Made by a program: the position numbers and the translations under genes
Notes under the pieces: model-generated
Seen by the model: only the letters and a program-made list of their open reading frames with translations
What the model was told of the DNA's origin: nothing
Databases searched by the model: none
Source: JBBRVW01 sp038246545
GTDB lineage: Bacteria; Actinomycetota; Actinomycetes; JACCUZ01
Reading direction: 5' to 3'
DNA: 64,000 nucleotides
Assembly (NCBI GenBank): GCA_038246545.1
Contig: JBBRVW010000023.1
Span: 1-64,000, forward strand
Shown here: positions 14,752 through 22,547 of the stretch, piece by piece
Numbering within the stretch: position 1 is the first letter of the stretch
How the letters are laid out: every line of letters begins with the position of its first letter

Positions 14752-14786
14752 CCGCTGTCGCAGCACGCCTCATGACCGCTATCGCA
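14744..14786 (+). repeat. 24-bp direct duplication at the rplE 3' end
   Basis: CCTCATGACCGCTGTCGCA (14744-14762) recurs as CCTCATGACCGCTATCGCA (14768-14786), with one mismatch in 19 bases and a period of 24. The first copy contains the last codon and TGA stop of rplE. The second copy is non-coding and carries another CATGA, which may be mistaken for a start. Confidence 0.7.
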
Positions 14787-14804
14787 ATGAAGGAGGCCTG
14801 AACC

Positions 14805-14990
14805 ATGGCCAAGACTGCCCTCGTCAACAAGGCGAACGCCAAGCCCAAGTTCAAGGTGCGCGGCTACACCCGCTGCCAGCGCTGCGGCCGGCCGCACTCG
14901 GTCTACCGAAAGTTCGGCCTGTGCCGGGTGTGCTTCCGGGAGATGGCCCACGCGGGCGAGCTCCCCGGCATCACCAAGAGCAGCTGGTAA
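14805..14990 (+). CDS. rpsN: 30S ribosomal protein S14 type Z (zinc form)
   Basis: This is the short zinc-binding form of S14 in the 30S head. At 61 residues it has the CxxC-x12-CxxC ribbon C24, C27, C40 and C43. Actinobacteria often keep a second, zinc-free S14 elsewhere under Zur control; none is in this window. Start ATG 14805 follows AAGGAGG-type sequence (14790-14796). Confidence 0.97.
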   Translation: MAKTALVNKANAKPKFKVRGYTRCQRCGRPHSVYRKFGLCRVCFREMAHAGELPGITKSSW

Positions 14991-15033
14991 GCGCATCCCC
15001 ACCTCTTCGAACACCTCTCAGAACGCCGTAGGT

Positions 15034-15058
15034 CCGCACCGCCCCACGGGCGGCGCGG
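15034..15058 (+). other. Hairpin in the rpsN-rpsH gap
   Basis: CCGCACCGCCC (15034-15044) pairs with GGGCGGCGCGG (15048-15058), 10 of 11 positions, around a CAC loop. It lies in the 96-bp rpsN-rpsH gap. In E. coli the S8 repressor site lies nearby in the spc mRNA, but this stem does not obviously copy that site. Confidence 0.4.
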
Positions 15059-15086
15059 AAACCCCGGCGAGAAAGCGGCACAAGCC

Positions 15087-15494
15087 ATGACGATGACCGA
15101 TCCGATCGCAGACATGCTCACCCGTCTGCGCAACGCGAACACGGCGTACCACGACACCGTGACCATGCCGAGCAGCAAGCTCAAGACGCACGTCGCCGAG
15201 ATCCTCCAGCAGGAGGGCTACATCGGCGGCTGGCACGTCGAGGAGCCCACCGAGGACGAGGTCGGCAAGACCCTCGTGCTCGACCTCAAGTACGGCCCCA
15301 ACCGGGAGCGCTCGATCGCCGGCATCAAGCGGATCAGCAAGCCCGGCCTGCGGGTCTACGCCAAGTCCACGAACCTGCCGCGCGTCCTCGGCGGCCTCGG
15401 CGTCGCGATCATCTCGTCGTCGTCGGGCCTCCTCACGGACCGCCAGGCCGGCAAGAAGGGCGTGGGTGGGGAAGTCCTCGCCTACGTCTGGTAA
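15087..15494 (+). CDS. rpsH: 30S ribosomal protein S8
   Basis: S8 is a primary binder of 16S rRNA and the spc-operon repressor in E. coli. The product MTMTDPIADMLTRLRNANTAYHDTV has 135 residues. The C-terminal RNA-binding part contains RVLGGLGVAIISSSSGLLTDRQAGKKGVGGEVLAYVW, typical of the family. An in-frame ATG two codons downstream (15093) is an alternative start. rplF follows after 12 bp. Confidence 0.97.
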   Translation: MTMTDPIADMLTRLRNANTAYHDTVTMPSSKLKTHVAEILQQEGYIGGWHVEEPTEDEVGKTLVLDLKYGPNRERSIAGIKRISKPGLRVYAKSTNLPRVLGGLGVAIISSSSGLLTDRQAGKKGVGGEVLAYVW

Positions 15495-15506
15495 GGGGCA
15501 GCTGAC

Positions 15507-16046
15507 ATGTCGCGCATCGGACGTCTCCCCATCACCGTGCCCTCGGGCGTCGAGGTCTCCCTCGACGGCCAGGCGGTCACCGTGAAGGGCCCCAAGGGCA
15601 CTCTCGAGCACACCGTGGCCGAGCCGATCCAGATCGCCCGCGCCGAGGACGGCACACTCCAGGTGACCCGCCCCAACGACGAGCGGACCAACCGCGCGCT
15701 GCACGGGCTGTCGCGCACCCTGGTGGCCAACATGGTCCAGGGCGTGACCGAGGGCTACACGAAGGTGCTCGAGATCGTCGGCACCGGCTACCGGGTCGTC
15801 GCCAAGGGCAGCGACCTGGAGTTCGCGCTCGGCTTCTCGCACCCTGTCGTCGTCAAGGCGCCGGACGGCATCTCCTTCGTCGTCGAGAACCCCACCCGGT
15901 TCTCGGTGTCGGGTGTCGACAAGCAGAAGGTGGGCGAGGTCGCCGCCAACATCCGCAAGCTCCGCAAGCCCGACCCGTACAAGGGCAAGGGCGTGCGGTA
16001 CCAGGGCGAGGTCATCCGCCGCAAGGCCGGAAAGGCTGGTAAGTAA
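15507..16046 (+). CDS. rplF: 50S ribosomal protein L6
   Basis: L6 lies near the factor-binding site at the base of the L7/L12 stalk. The 179-residue product begins MSRIGRLPITVPSGVEV and contains the two duplicated L6 folds. The C-terminal signature KPDPYKGKGVRYQGEVIRRKAGKAGK is intact. It starts 12 bp after rpsH and ends 2 bp before rplR. Confidence 0.97.
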   Translation: MSRIGRLPITVPSGVEVSLDGQAVTVKGPKGTLEHTVAEPIQIARAEDGTLQVTRPNDERTNRALHGLSRTLVANMVQGVTEGYTKVLEIVGTGYRVVAKGSDLEFALGFSHPVVVKAPDGISFVVENPTRFSVSGVDKQKVGEVAANIRKLRKPDPYKGKGVRYQGEVIRRKAGKAGK

Positions 16047-16048
16047 CC

Positions 16049-16426
16049 ATGTCGCTGGCAATCAAGATCCGCCGCGGCGACAAGAACGTCGCCAGGGCCC
16101 GCCGTCACCTGCGGGTCCGCAAGCGGGTGAGCGGCACCACGTCGCGCCCGCGTCTCGTCGTGACCCGGTCGACCCGGCACGTCTTCGTCCAGGTCGTCGA
16201 CGACGTCGTCGGCAAGACCCTCGCGTACGCCTCGACCATGGAGGCCGACCTACGCGGCTTCGACGGCGACAAGACCGCCAAGGCCCGCAAGGTCGGCGAG
16301 CTCGTCGGCGAGCGCGCCAAGGCCGCCGGTGTCGAGTCGGTCGTCTTCGACCGGGGTGGCAACCGCTACCACGGCCGCGTCGCCGCAATCGCCGACGGCG
16401 CCCGCGAAGCGGGGCTGGCCCTGTGA
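16049..16426 (+). CDS. rplR: 50S ribosomal protein L18
   Basis: L18 binds 5S rRNA with L5 and L25. The 125-residue protein has the basic N-terminus (RARRHLRVRKRVSGTTSRPRLVV), the STRHVFVQVVDDVVGKTLAYAST strand region and the C-terminal GGNRYHGRVAAIADGAREAGL motif. The next gene starts 49 bp away after a GAGAAGAGGG binding site. Confidence 0.97.
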   Translation: MSLAIKIRRGDKNVARARRHLRVRKRVSGTTSRPRLVVTRSTRHVFVQVVDDVVGKTLAYASTMEADLRGFDGDKTAKARKVGELVGERAKAAGVESVVFDRGGNRYHGRVAAIADGAREAGLAL

Positions 16427-16475
16427 CCTTCACCGAGATGAGTTCGTACCCGATGTGTGAGAAGAGGGACCACTG

Positions 16476-17087
16476 ATGCCCGGACCCCAGCGTCGAGGTG
16501 GCGCTGCCAGCGGGAGCGACGGCAACCGCCGCGACCGCCGCGACAGTCGAGGCGGCGGTGCGGCCGAGAAGACCGCGTTCGTCGAGCGCGTGGTCGCCAT
16601 CAACCGTGTCGCCAAGGTCGTCAAGGGCGGTCGCCGCTTCAGCTTCACGGCCCTCGTGGTCGTCGGCGACGGCGACGGCACCGTCGGCGTCGGCTACGGC
16701 AAGGCCAAGGAGGTGCCGGCCGCGATCGCCAAGGGCGTCGAGGAGGCCAAGAAGCACTTCTTCAAGGTCCCGCGCATCCAGGGCACCATCCCGCACCCCA
16801 TCCAGGGCGAGAAGGCTGCCGGTGTCGTCATGCTGAAGCCGGCGTCTCCGGGTACCGGCGTCATCGCCGGTGGTCCGGTGCGTGCCGTGCTCGAGTGTGC
16901 AGGCATCCACGACGTGCTCTCGAAGTCGCTCGGGTCGTCCAACCCGATCAACATCGTCCACGCCACGGTCGCGGCCCTCCAGGGCCTCGAGCCTCCGGAG
17001 GCTGTTGCGGCCCGCCGCGGGCTGCCGCTCGAGGACGTCGCCCCCGCGGCGCTCCTGCGGGCGCGTGCCGCCGGGATGGGTTCCTGA
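16476..17087 (+). CDS. rpsE: 30S ribosomal protein S5
   Basis: S5 acts in decoding accuracy and lines the mRNA entry tunnel. After a disordered Gly/Arg/Asp N-terminus of about 27 residues, the dsRBD-like domain contains ERVVAINRVAKVVKGGRRFSFTALVVVGDG. The S5 C-terminal domain contains IPHPIQGEKAAGVVMLKPASPGTGVIAGG and SKSLGSSNPINIVHATVAAL. The 203-residue length is normal for actinobacteria. Its TGA overlaps the rpmD ATG. Confidence 0.97.
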   Translation: MPGPQRRGGAASGSDGNRRDRRDSRGGGAAEKTAFVERVVAINRVAKVVKGGRRFSFTALVVVGDGDGTVGVGYGKAKEVPAAIAKGVEEAKKHFFKVPRIQGTIPHPIQGEKAAGVVMLKPASPGTGVIAGGPVRAVLECAGIHDVLSKSLGSSNPINIVHATVAALQGLEPPEAVAARRGLPLEDVAPAALLRARAAGMGS

Positions 17088-17272
17088 TGGGCAAGCGGCT
17101 CAAGGTCACCCAGACCCGGTCCGGGATCGGTGGCAAGAAGAACCAGCGCGAGACGCTGCGCACGCTCGGGCTCAAGCGCCTCCACGACGTCGTCGTCAAG
17201 GAGGACCGCCCCGAGATCCGCGGCATGGTCAACACGGTGCGGCACCTGGTCACCGTCGAGGAGGTCGACTAA
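17087..17272 (+). CDS. rpmD: 50S ribosomal protein L30
   Basis: L30 is a small 50S surface protein. Translation from ATG 17087, which overlaps the rpsE stop, gives 61 residues: MGKRLKVTQTRSGIGGKKNQ and then the LRTLGLKRLHDVVVKEDRPEIRGMVNTVRHLV core. A long open frame upstream is only an out-of-frame shadow of rpsE. rplO starts 2 bp after the stop. Confidence 0.95.
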   Translation: MGKRLKVTQTRSGIGGKKNQRETLRTLGLKRLHDVVVKEDRPEIRGMVNTVRHLVTVEEVD

Positions 17273-17274
17273 CC

Positions 17275-17715
17275 ATGACGCTCAAGGTCCATCACCTGCG
17301 TCCGGCCCCCGGGGCCAAGACCGCCAAGACCCGCGTGGGTCGTGGCGAGGGTTCCAAGGGCAAGACGGCCGGCCGCGGCACCAAGGGCACCAAGGCGCGC
17401 TACCAGGTGCCGGCCCGCTTCGAGGGCGGTCAGATGCCCCTGCACATGCGCCTGCCCAAGCTCCGCGGCTTCACCAACCCGTTCCGCACCGAGTACCAGG
17501 TCGTCAACCTCGACAAGCTCACCGCCCTGTTCCCGGACGGTGGCGCGGTGACGGTCGAGGACCTGGTCGACAAGGGTGCCGTCCGCAAGGGCGAGCTCGT
17601 CAAGGTGCTCGGCGACGGCGAGGCGGGTGTGCAGCTGCAGGTCAGCGCGCACCGGTTCTCGGCCAGCGCCAAGGCCAAGATCGAGGCCGCCGGGGGCACC
17701 GCCACGGTGCTCTGA
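17275..17715 (+). CDS. rplO: 50S ribosomal protein L15
   Basis: L15 organises several 23S rRNA domains late in assembly. ATG 17275 gives a 146-residue product starting MTLKVHHLRPAPGAKTAKTRVGRGEGSKGKTAGRGTKG, the glycine- and lysine-rich extended arm, followed by the FEGGQMPLHMRLPKLRGF motif near residues 45-62. It is the last gene before a 200-bp gap that holds a very long inverted repeat. Confidence 0.96.
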   Translation: MTLKVHHLRPAPGAKTAKTRVGRGEGSKGKTAGRGTKGTKARYQVPARFEGGQMPLHMRLPKLRGFTNPFRTEYQVVNLDKLTALFPDGGAVTVEDLVDKGAVRKGELVKVLGDGEAGVQLQVSAHRFSASAKAKIEAAGGTATVL

Positions 17716-17736
17716 GCTCGCCCCTGACCCGATGTC

Positions 17737-17790
17737 GAGTGGCGCGTAGTGGTTGCTTCGGAGCTCTCAAGCAACCATTACGCGCCACTC
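17737..17790. repeat. 22-bp inverted repeat between rplO and secY
   Basis: Two 22-base arms, 17737-17758 and 17769-17790, are exact inverted copies except for one position that can form a G-U pair. The loop is ten bases and contains GAGCTC. There is no T-run on either side. The arms have a mixed composition (TAGTGGTTGC, CAACCATTAC) unlike the GC-only terminators elsewhere in this window. It could be a bidirectional terminator, an RNA processing site or a dispersed palindromic repeat. The remaining gap (17791-17915) holds only a weak TAGAGT (17821-17826) -10 candidate. Confidence 0.75.
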
Positions 17791-17915
17791 AGAGCATCCG
17801 GGGGGCCGGGCCGGGGCTGTTAGAGTCCCTGTCGGCCCTGCCTGTTGCGCCGGCGCCCCGCAAGCTCTCCTGCCCGCCGCCTGCGGTGGACAGGACGTGA
17901 CCCTCGGAGGATCTC

Positions 17916-19220
17916 GTGCTCACCGCGTTCGCTCGGGCGTTCCGTACGCCTGACCTGCGCTCGAAGATCCTCTTCTCGATGGGGATCATGGCGCTCTTCC
18001 GGCTCGGTTCGGTCATGCCGACCCCCGGCGTGTCCTACCAGGCGGTGCAGGACTGCATCGACAACAACGCCGACACCGGTCTCTACAGCCTGATCAACCT
18101 CTTCAGCGGTGGCGCGCTCCTGCAGCTGTCGATCTTCGCGCTCGGCATCATGCCGTACATCACCGCGAGCATCATCGTGCAGCTGCTCACCGTGGTGATC
18201 CCGCGGTTCGAGGCCCTCAAGAAGGAGGGCCAGTCCGGCACCGCCCGGCTCACGCAGTACACCCGGTACCTCACGATCGGCCTCGCGATCCTGCAGTCGA
18301 CCGGCCTGATCGCGTTGGCCCGCCAGCCCGGGCAGCTGTTCCGCGGCTGTCAGAACGACATCATCTACACCGACATCGGCATCTTCGGCATCATCGTGAT
18401 GGTCGTCGTCATGACCTCCGGCACGGGCGTCATCATGTGGCTCGGCGAGCTCATCACCGACCGGGGCATCGGCAACGGCATGTCGCTGCTCATCTTCACC
18501 TCGATCGCGGCCGGCTTCCCGACCTCGCTCTGGCAGATCAAGATCACCAAGGGCTGGGGCGTGTTCATGGTGGTCGTCGCCGCCGGGCTGGTCCTGGTCG
18601 CGCTGGTCGTCTTCGTCGAGCAGGCCCAGCGCCGCATCCCGGTGCAGTACGCCAAGCGGATGGTCGGCCGTCGGATGTACGGCGGCTCGTCGACCTACAT
18701 CCCCCTCAAGGTCAACCAGGCCGGCGTCATCCCGGTGATCTTCGCGTCCTCGCTGCTCTACCTGCCTGCGCTGGCGGTCAACCTCACCAACCAGCAGGAC
18801 CCCCCGGCCTGGGCCACGTGGGTCCAGACCTACCTGGTCCGTGGTGACCACCCGCTCTACATGGCGCTGTACTTCGGCCTGATCCTGTTCTTCACCTACT
18901 TCTACGTGGCGATCACGTTCAACCCGACCGAGGTCGCCGACAACATGAAGAAGTACGGCGGCTTCATCCCGGGCATCCGGGCCGGCCGGCCGACTGCCGA
19001 GTACCTCGACTACGTCCTCTCCCGCATCACCCTTCCTGGTGCCCTGTACCTCGGCGCGATCGCGCTGATCCCGCTGATGGCGCTCGCACTGTTCAACGCC
19101 AACTCGAACTTCCCGTTCGGCGGCACCGCCATCCTCATCATCGTCGGAGTCGGCCTCGAGACGGTGAAGCAGATCGAGAGCCAGCTCCAGCAGCGCAACT
19201 ACGAGGGCTTCCTCCGGTAG
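17916..19220 (+). CDS. secY: Protein translocase subunit SecY
   Basis: SecY is the membrane channel of the Sec translocon. GTG 17916 follows GGAGG (17906-17910). The 434-residue protein shows about ten hydrophobic segments, starting at MALFRLGSVMPTPGV. Family motifs include FSGGALLQLSIFALGIMPYITASIIVQLLTVV (plug and TM2 region), QRRIPVQYAKR in the cytosolic loop and FNPTEVADNMKKYGGFIPGIRAGRPTAEYL near TM8-TM9. It is followed by adk and map as in most bacteria. Whether it is read through from rplO or has its own promoter depends on the palindrome just upstream. Confidence 0.97.
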   Translation: MLTAFARAFRTPDLRSKILFSMGIMALFRLGSVMPTPGVSYQAVQDCIDNNADTGLYSLINLFSGGALLQLSIFALGIMPYITASIIVQLLTVVIPRFEALKKEGQSGTARLTQYTRYLTIGLAILQSTGLIALARQPGQLFRGCQNDIIYTDIGIFGIIVMVVVMTSGTGVIMWLGELITDRGIGNGMSLLIFTSIAAGFPTSLWQIKITKGWGVFMVVVAAGLVLVALVVFVEQAQRRIPVQYAKRMVGRRMYGGSSTYIPLKVNQAGVIPVIFASSLLYLPALAVNLTNQQDPPAWATWVQTYLVRGDHPLYMALYFGLILFFTYFYVAITFNPTEVADNMKKYGGFIPGIRAGRPTAEYLDYVLSRITLPGALYLGAIALIPLMALALFNANSNFPFGGTAILIIVGVGLETVKQIESQLQQRNYEGFLR

Positions 19221-19284
19221 TGCCGTCCGCGATGACGTCGCCGATGACGACGCCCCGGAGCGGGTCGGGCAAGGAGGGGTCCTG

Positions 19285-19938
19285 ATGCGACTCGTCCTCG
19301 TCGGGCCGCCCGGTGCCGGGAAGGGCACGCAGGCCCAGTTCATCTCCTCGCACTTCGCTGTCCCGAAGATCTCGACGGGCGACATCTTCCGCGCGAACGT
19401 GAGCGAGGGGACCGAGCTCGGTCTCGAGGCGCGCAAGTACATGGACGCCGGCGACCTGGTGCCCGACGAGGTCACCATCGGGATGGTCAAGGAGCGGCTG
19501 CTGTACGACGACGTCAGCGAGGGCTTCCTGCTCGACGGGTTCCCGCGCACGGTGCACCAGGCCGAGGTCCTCGACGGCATGCTGGCCGAGCACACCACCG
19601 CCGTCGACGTCGTCCTGGAGCTGGTGGTCGACGACGAGGAGGTCGTCCGTCGGCTGTCCGGACGCCGCACCTGCCGCCGGTGCGGTCACGTGTGGCACCT
19701 CGACTTCGACCCGCCGGCCGACGCGGGCGTCTGCGACCGCTGCAGCGGCGAGCTGTTCCAGCGCGACGACGACAGCGAGGGCACCATCCGGCACCGGCTC
19801 GAGGTCTACGCCGACCAGACCTCCCCCCTGATCGGCTACTACGGCGACAAGGGGCTGCTCCGCGGCGTCGACGCCACCGGGCCGGTCGAGGACGTCACCG
19901 ACCGCGCCATCAACGTGCTGCGCCGCTTCGGCGACTGA
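19285..19938 (+). CDS. adk: Adenylate kinase
   Basis: Adenylate kinase interconverts 2 ADP with ATP and AMP. The 217-residue long form has the P-loop GPPGAGKGT at residues 7-15, the AMP-binding STGDIFR and DGFPRTVHQAE motifs, and a LID domain with four cysteines (CRRCGHVW and CDRCSGEL) that should bind zinc. A strong AAGGAGG (19271-19277) precedes the ATG. It lies 64 bp after secY; the gap holds nothing else I recognise. Confidence 0.97.
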   Translation: MRLVLVGPPGAGKGTQAQFISSHFAVPKISTGDIFRANVSEGTELGLEARKYMDAGDLVPDEVTIGMVKERLLYDDVSEGFLLDGFPRTVHQAEVLDGMLAEHTTAVDVVLELVVDDEEVVRRLSGRRTCRRCGHVWHLDFDPPADAGVCDRCSGELFQRDDDSEGTIRHRLEVYADQTSPLIGYYGDKGLLRGVDATGPVEDVTDRAINVLRRFGD

Positions 19939-19970
19939 CAGCTGCCGATCGAGCGAATGACGCAGACGAC

Positions 19971-20810
19971 GTGTTCCGGAAGAAGCGCGAGCCGATGATC
20001 CAGATCAAGAACGACGCCGAGGTGGCCCTGATGCGCGCGGCCGGCCTCGTGGTCGGACGCACCCTCGAGGCGCTGCGGGCCGCTGCCGTCCCTGGCACGA
20101 CCACCCAGGACCTCGACGAGCTGGCCGAGTCGACCATCCGTTCGGCCGGCGCCGTCCCCTCGTTCAAGGGCTATCAGCCGCACCCGTCGATCCCACCGTT
20201 CCCCGCCTCGATCTGTGCCTCGGTCAACGACGAGGTGGTCCACGGCATCCCCGGCCCCCGTGCCCTGCGGGACGGCGACGTCATCTCGATCGACTGCGGG
20301 GCGATCCTCGAGGGCTGGCACGGCGACGCCGCCATCACCGTCGGGGTCGGCGAGGTGCCCGACACGGCCCGCGAGCTGCTCCGAGTGACGGAGGAGTCGA
20401 TGTGGCGCGGCTTCGCTGCCGCCCGGCTGGGCGGCCGGCTCAGCGACATCAGCCACGCGATCGAGAGCTACGTCCGCTCCCAGGGGCCCTACGGGATCGT
20501 CGAGGAGTACGGCGGCCACGGCATCGGCACCGAGATGCACCAGGAGCCGCACCTGCTCAACTACGGCCGGGCGGGGCGCGGCCCCAAGCTGGTCAAGGGG
20601 CTGGCCCTGGCGGTGGAGCCGATGCTCGTTGCCGGGTCCCGGTTCACCCGGGAGCTGGACGACGGCTGGACGGTGTCGACCGCCGACGGCGGCCTGGCGG
20701 CGCACTTCGAGCACACGTTCGTGCTCACCGACCGCGGCCCGTGGGTGCTCACCGCGCTGGACGGCGGTGCCGCGCGGCTGGGCGCGTTGGGAGTGCAGGT
20801 GGCCTCGTGA
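19971..20810 (+). CDS. map: Type I methionine aminopeptidase
   Basis: The enzyme removes N-terminal Met from nascent proteins using two metal ions. The ligand set is visible: Asp in SIDCGAILEGW and in HGDAAIT, His in EYGGHGIG, Glu in AVEPM and Glu in FEHTFVL. Two starts are possible: GTG 19971 (279 residues, MFRKKREPMIQIKND) and ATG 19995 (271 residues). Neither has a strong ribosome binding site; the GTG is preferred because the short FRKKR leader resembles homologues. The stop overlaps the next GTG by 4 bp. Confidence 0.95.
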   Translation: MFRKKREPMIQIKNDAEVALMRAAGLVVGRTLEALRAAAVPGTTTQDLDELAESTIRSAGAVPSFKGYQPHPSIPPFPASICASVNDEVVHGIPGPRALRDGDVISIDCGAILEGWHGDAAITVGVGEVPDTARELLRVTEESMWRGFAAARLGGRLSDISHAIESYVRSQGPYGIVEEYGGHGIGTEMHQEPHLLNYGRAGRGPKLVKGLALAVEPMLVAGSRFTRELDDGWTVSTADGGLAAHFEHTFVLTDRGPWVLTALDGGAARLGALGVQVAS

Positions 20811-21274
20811 GCGACGAGCGCGACCCCGCCCTGCGGGCCTCGGACGGCGATCGCGACGAGGTGGCCGACCGACTGCGGCGCGCACACACCGAGGGTCGGC
20901 TGACGGTCGAGGAGTACGGCGAGCGGCTGGACGCGGCCTTTGCCGCCCGGACCCTGGGCGACCTGGCCGCGCTCACCGCAGACCTGCCGCGTCCGGACCG
21001 GGCGCCGGCCCGGACGGGGGACGAGCCGACCGCCGGCCGACGTCCCGAGCGGGCCGGGCGCCGGAGCGGCCGGCTGGCCGGCGCCGGAGGGTCGCCCGGG
21101 CCGCCGGCGTTGCGGGCCGCCTGGGGAGCCTGGCTGTCCGTCGTGCTGGTCTGCGTCGCCGTCTATGCGGCCGCGGGCGTCTCCGGGGACGACTTCGGCT
21201 ACTTCTGGCCGGTCTGGGTGGCCGGTCCCTGGGGCGCGGTCCTGCTGGCCCGCAGCCTCCGCGACCGTCGCTGA
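20807..21274 (+). CDS. DUF1707 protein with C-terminal membrane segments
   Basis: The 155-residue protein starts at GTG 20807, coupled to map by a GTGA overlap. Residues about 8-62 match the DUF1707 pattern common in actinobacteria: ASDGDRDEVADRLRRAHTEG, then LTVEEYGERLDAAFAARTLGDLAALTADLP. A basic, Pro/Gly/Arg-rich linker follows. Two hydrophobic stretches near the C-terminus (about 107-125 and 130-149) should span the membrane, so the N-terminal domain faces the cytosol. The function of DUF1707 is not known to me. It is an accessory gene inserted between map and infA. Confidence 0.85.
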   Translation: MSDERDPALRASDGDRDEVADRLRRAHTEGRLTVEEYGERLDAAFAARTLGDLAALTADLPRPDRAPARTGDEPTAGRRPERAGRRSGRLAGAGGSPGPPALRAAWGAWLSVVLVCVAVYAAAGVSGDDFGYFWPVWVAGPWGAVLLARSLRDRR

Positions 21275-21303
21275 CCCGGCCCGGAGGGCGCGGCAGGCCG
21301 GTT

Positions 21304-21333
21304 TTGGCGCTCTGGCCGGGCGTGGCGTAGACT
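21304..21333 (+). promoter_or_regulatory. Promoter of infA-rpmJ-rpsM operon
   Basis: TTGGCG (21304-21309) and TAGACT (21328-21333) are 18 bp apart, after the DUF1707 gene and about 165 bp before infA. It separates the alpha-operon part of the cluster from secY-adk-map. Confidence 0.6.
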
Positions 21334-21499
21334 CACACGCTGGCTCACGAGCCTCCGTTCACGCACGCCCCGCGGCTGGGTCGGCACGCGTGACCACGTC
21401 ACCAGTGAGCCCACCCGAGCACGACCGCTTCACCAGCACGACCCTGCCCGGCGGCTCCCGTCGGCAGGCGACCAGGACCGGCAACGGATTGTGGAGGAC

Positions 21500-21721
21500 A
21501 TGCCCAAGAAGGACGGGGTCATCGAGATCGAGGGCACCGTGGTCGAGGCTCTGCCCAACGCGTTCTTCCGCGTCGAGCTGACCAACGGCCACAAGGTCCT
21601 CGCCCACATCAGCGGGAAGATGCGCCAGCACTACATCCGGATCCTCCCCGAGGACCGCGTGGTGGTGGAGCTCAGCCCGTACGACCTCAACCGCGGGCGC
21701 ATCGTCTACCGCTACAAGTAA
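21500..21721 (+). CDS. infA: Translation initiation factor IF-1
   Basis: IF-1 occupies the 30S A site during initiation. ATG 21500 gives 73 residues, MPKKDGVIEIEGTVVEALPNAFFRVEL, the normal OB-fold protein, ending RGRIVYRYK. GGAGG (21493-21497) lies only 2 nt before this ATG, closer than usual. The only upstream in-frame start (GTG 21491) would add three residues and has no binding site, so the tight spacing may be real. Confidence 0.95.
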   Translation: MPKKDGVIEIEGTVVEALPNAFFRVELTNGHKVLAHISGKMRQHYIRILPEDRVVVELSPYDLNRGRIVYRYK

Positions 21722-21768
21722 GCCGTCACCGCACACCGCTGTAACCCAGATCGAGGCTGAGTACACCG

Positions 21769-21882
21769 ATGAAGGTCAAGCCCAGCGTCAAGAAGATCTG
21801 CGACAAGTGCAAGGTGATCCGCCGTCACGGGCGGGTCATGGTGATCTGCGACAACGCACGTCACAAGCAGCGTCAGGGCTGA
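21769..21882 (+). CDS. rpmJ: 50S ribosomal protein L36 (zinc form)
   Basis: The 37-residue protein MKVKPSVKKICDKCKVIRRH, continuing GRVMVICDNARHKQRQG, is the smallest 50S protein. Zinc ligands C11, C14, C27 and H32 are intact, so this is the zinc-dependent form. It lies between infA and rpsM, the standard actinobacterial position. No strong ribosome binding site was seen before ATG 21769. Confidence 0.96.
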   Translation: MKVKPSVKKICDKCKVIRRHGRVMVICDNARHKQRQG

Positions 21883-21974
21883 CCAGCCCGGCAACGCAGC
21901 ACGAACCGCAGGTCCTCGAGACCGACACGACAAGCGCGCCGCGCCCCGGCGTCCGGAGACGGACGGCGGGTCAC

Positions 21975-22015
21975 CCCCGGTACCAGGCCGGGGCCATCCA
22001 CCCCGGGCGGGGTGG
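21975..22015 (+). other. Tandem small hairpins between rpmJ and rpsM
   Basis: CCCCGG/CCGGGG (21975-21980 with 21988-21993) is followed by CCACCCC/GGGGTGG (21998-22004 with 22009-22015). They lie in the 176-bp rpmJ-rpsM gap just before the AAGGAG site of rpsM, and may be a leader structure or an mRNA processing site. Confidence 0.4.
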
Positions 22016-22058
22016 GGGAGCGGCGGGCACGACCTGGTGACACGAAGGAGACCGCCCG

Positions 22059-22439
22059 ATGGCACGCCTCGTCGGCGTCGACCTCCCGCGCGAGAAGCGC
22101 GTCGAGATCGCCCTGACCTACATCTTCGGTGTCGGCCGCAGCCGCGCCGTCGAGACCCTCGCCAACACCGGGGTCAGCCCCGAGACCCGCGTCCGCGACC
22201 TGGGCGACGACGACCTGGTCAAGATCCGCGACTGGATCGAGGCTCACTACCAGATCGAGGGTGACCTGCGCCGCGAGGTGCAGGCCGACATCCGTCGCAA
22301 GGTCGAGATCGGCTGCTACGAGGGCATCCGGCACCGCCGCGGCCTGCCGGTCCGCGGCCAGCGCACCCACACCAACGCGCGTACCCGCAAGGGCCCGCGC
22401 AAGGCGATCGCCGGCAAGAAGAAGGTCGGCAAGAAGTAG
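22059..22439 (+). CDS. rpsM: 30S ribosomal protein S13
   Basis: S13 contacts the P-site tRNA and forms bridges to 50S. The 126-residue product starts MARLVGVDLPREKRVEIALTYIFGVG. It contains the helix-two-turns-helix region (NTGVSPETRVRDLGDDDLVKIRDWIE) and ends with the RNA-contacting GLPVRGQRTHTNARTRKGPRKAIAGKKK tail. AAGGAG (22044-22049) is the binding site. Confidence 0.97.
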   Translation: MARLVGVDLPREKRVEIALTYIFGVGRSRAVETLANTGVSPETRVRDLGDDDLVKIRDWIEAHYQIEGDLRREVQADIRRKVEIGCYEGIRHRRGLPVRGQRTHTNARTRKGPRKAIAGKKKVGKK

Positions 22440-22443
22440 ACCC

Positions 22444-22460
22444 GGGGGGCCGCGCCCCCC
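22444..22460 (+). other. Hairpin between rpsM and rpsK
   Basis: GGGGGGC (22444-22450) and GCCCCCC (22454-22460) form a 7-bp stem with a CGC loop immediately after the rpsM stop. A 108-bp gap separates the two genes. It is possibly a partial terminator or a processing site. Confidence 0.4.
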
Positions 22461-22547
22461 GTGACCCCCGAAGTGCACGCCCCGGTGGGGCTGACCTTCA
22501 CGCCGAGCACATAGCCGCAGCACAGACTTCAGGAGAGAAACCAGCCG

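Noticed and set aside
17821..17826. TAGAGT as a secY promoter -10
   Set aside because: No -35 within 16-19 bp upstream (only G/C runs), so it is mentioned only as a weak candidate.
20402..20806. Possible N-terminal extension of the DUF1707 protein in an upstream open frame
   Set aside because: It overlaps map out of frame and is Arg/Ala-rich shadow sequence; GTG 20807 with the GTGA overlap and the DUF1707 motif right after it is the sensible start.
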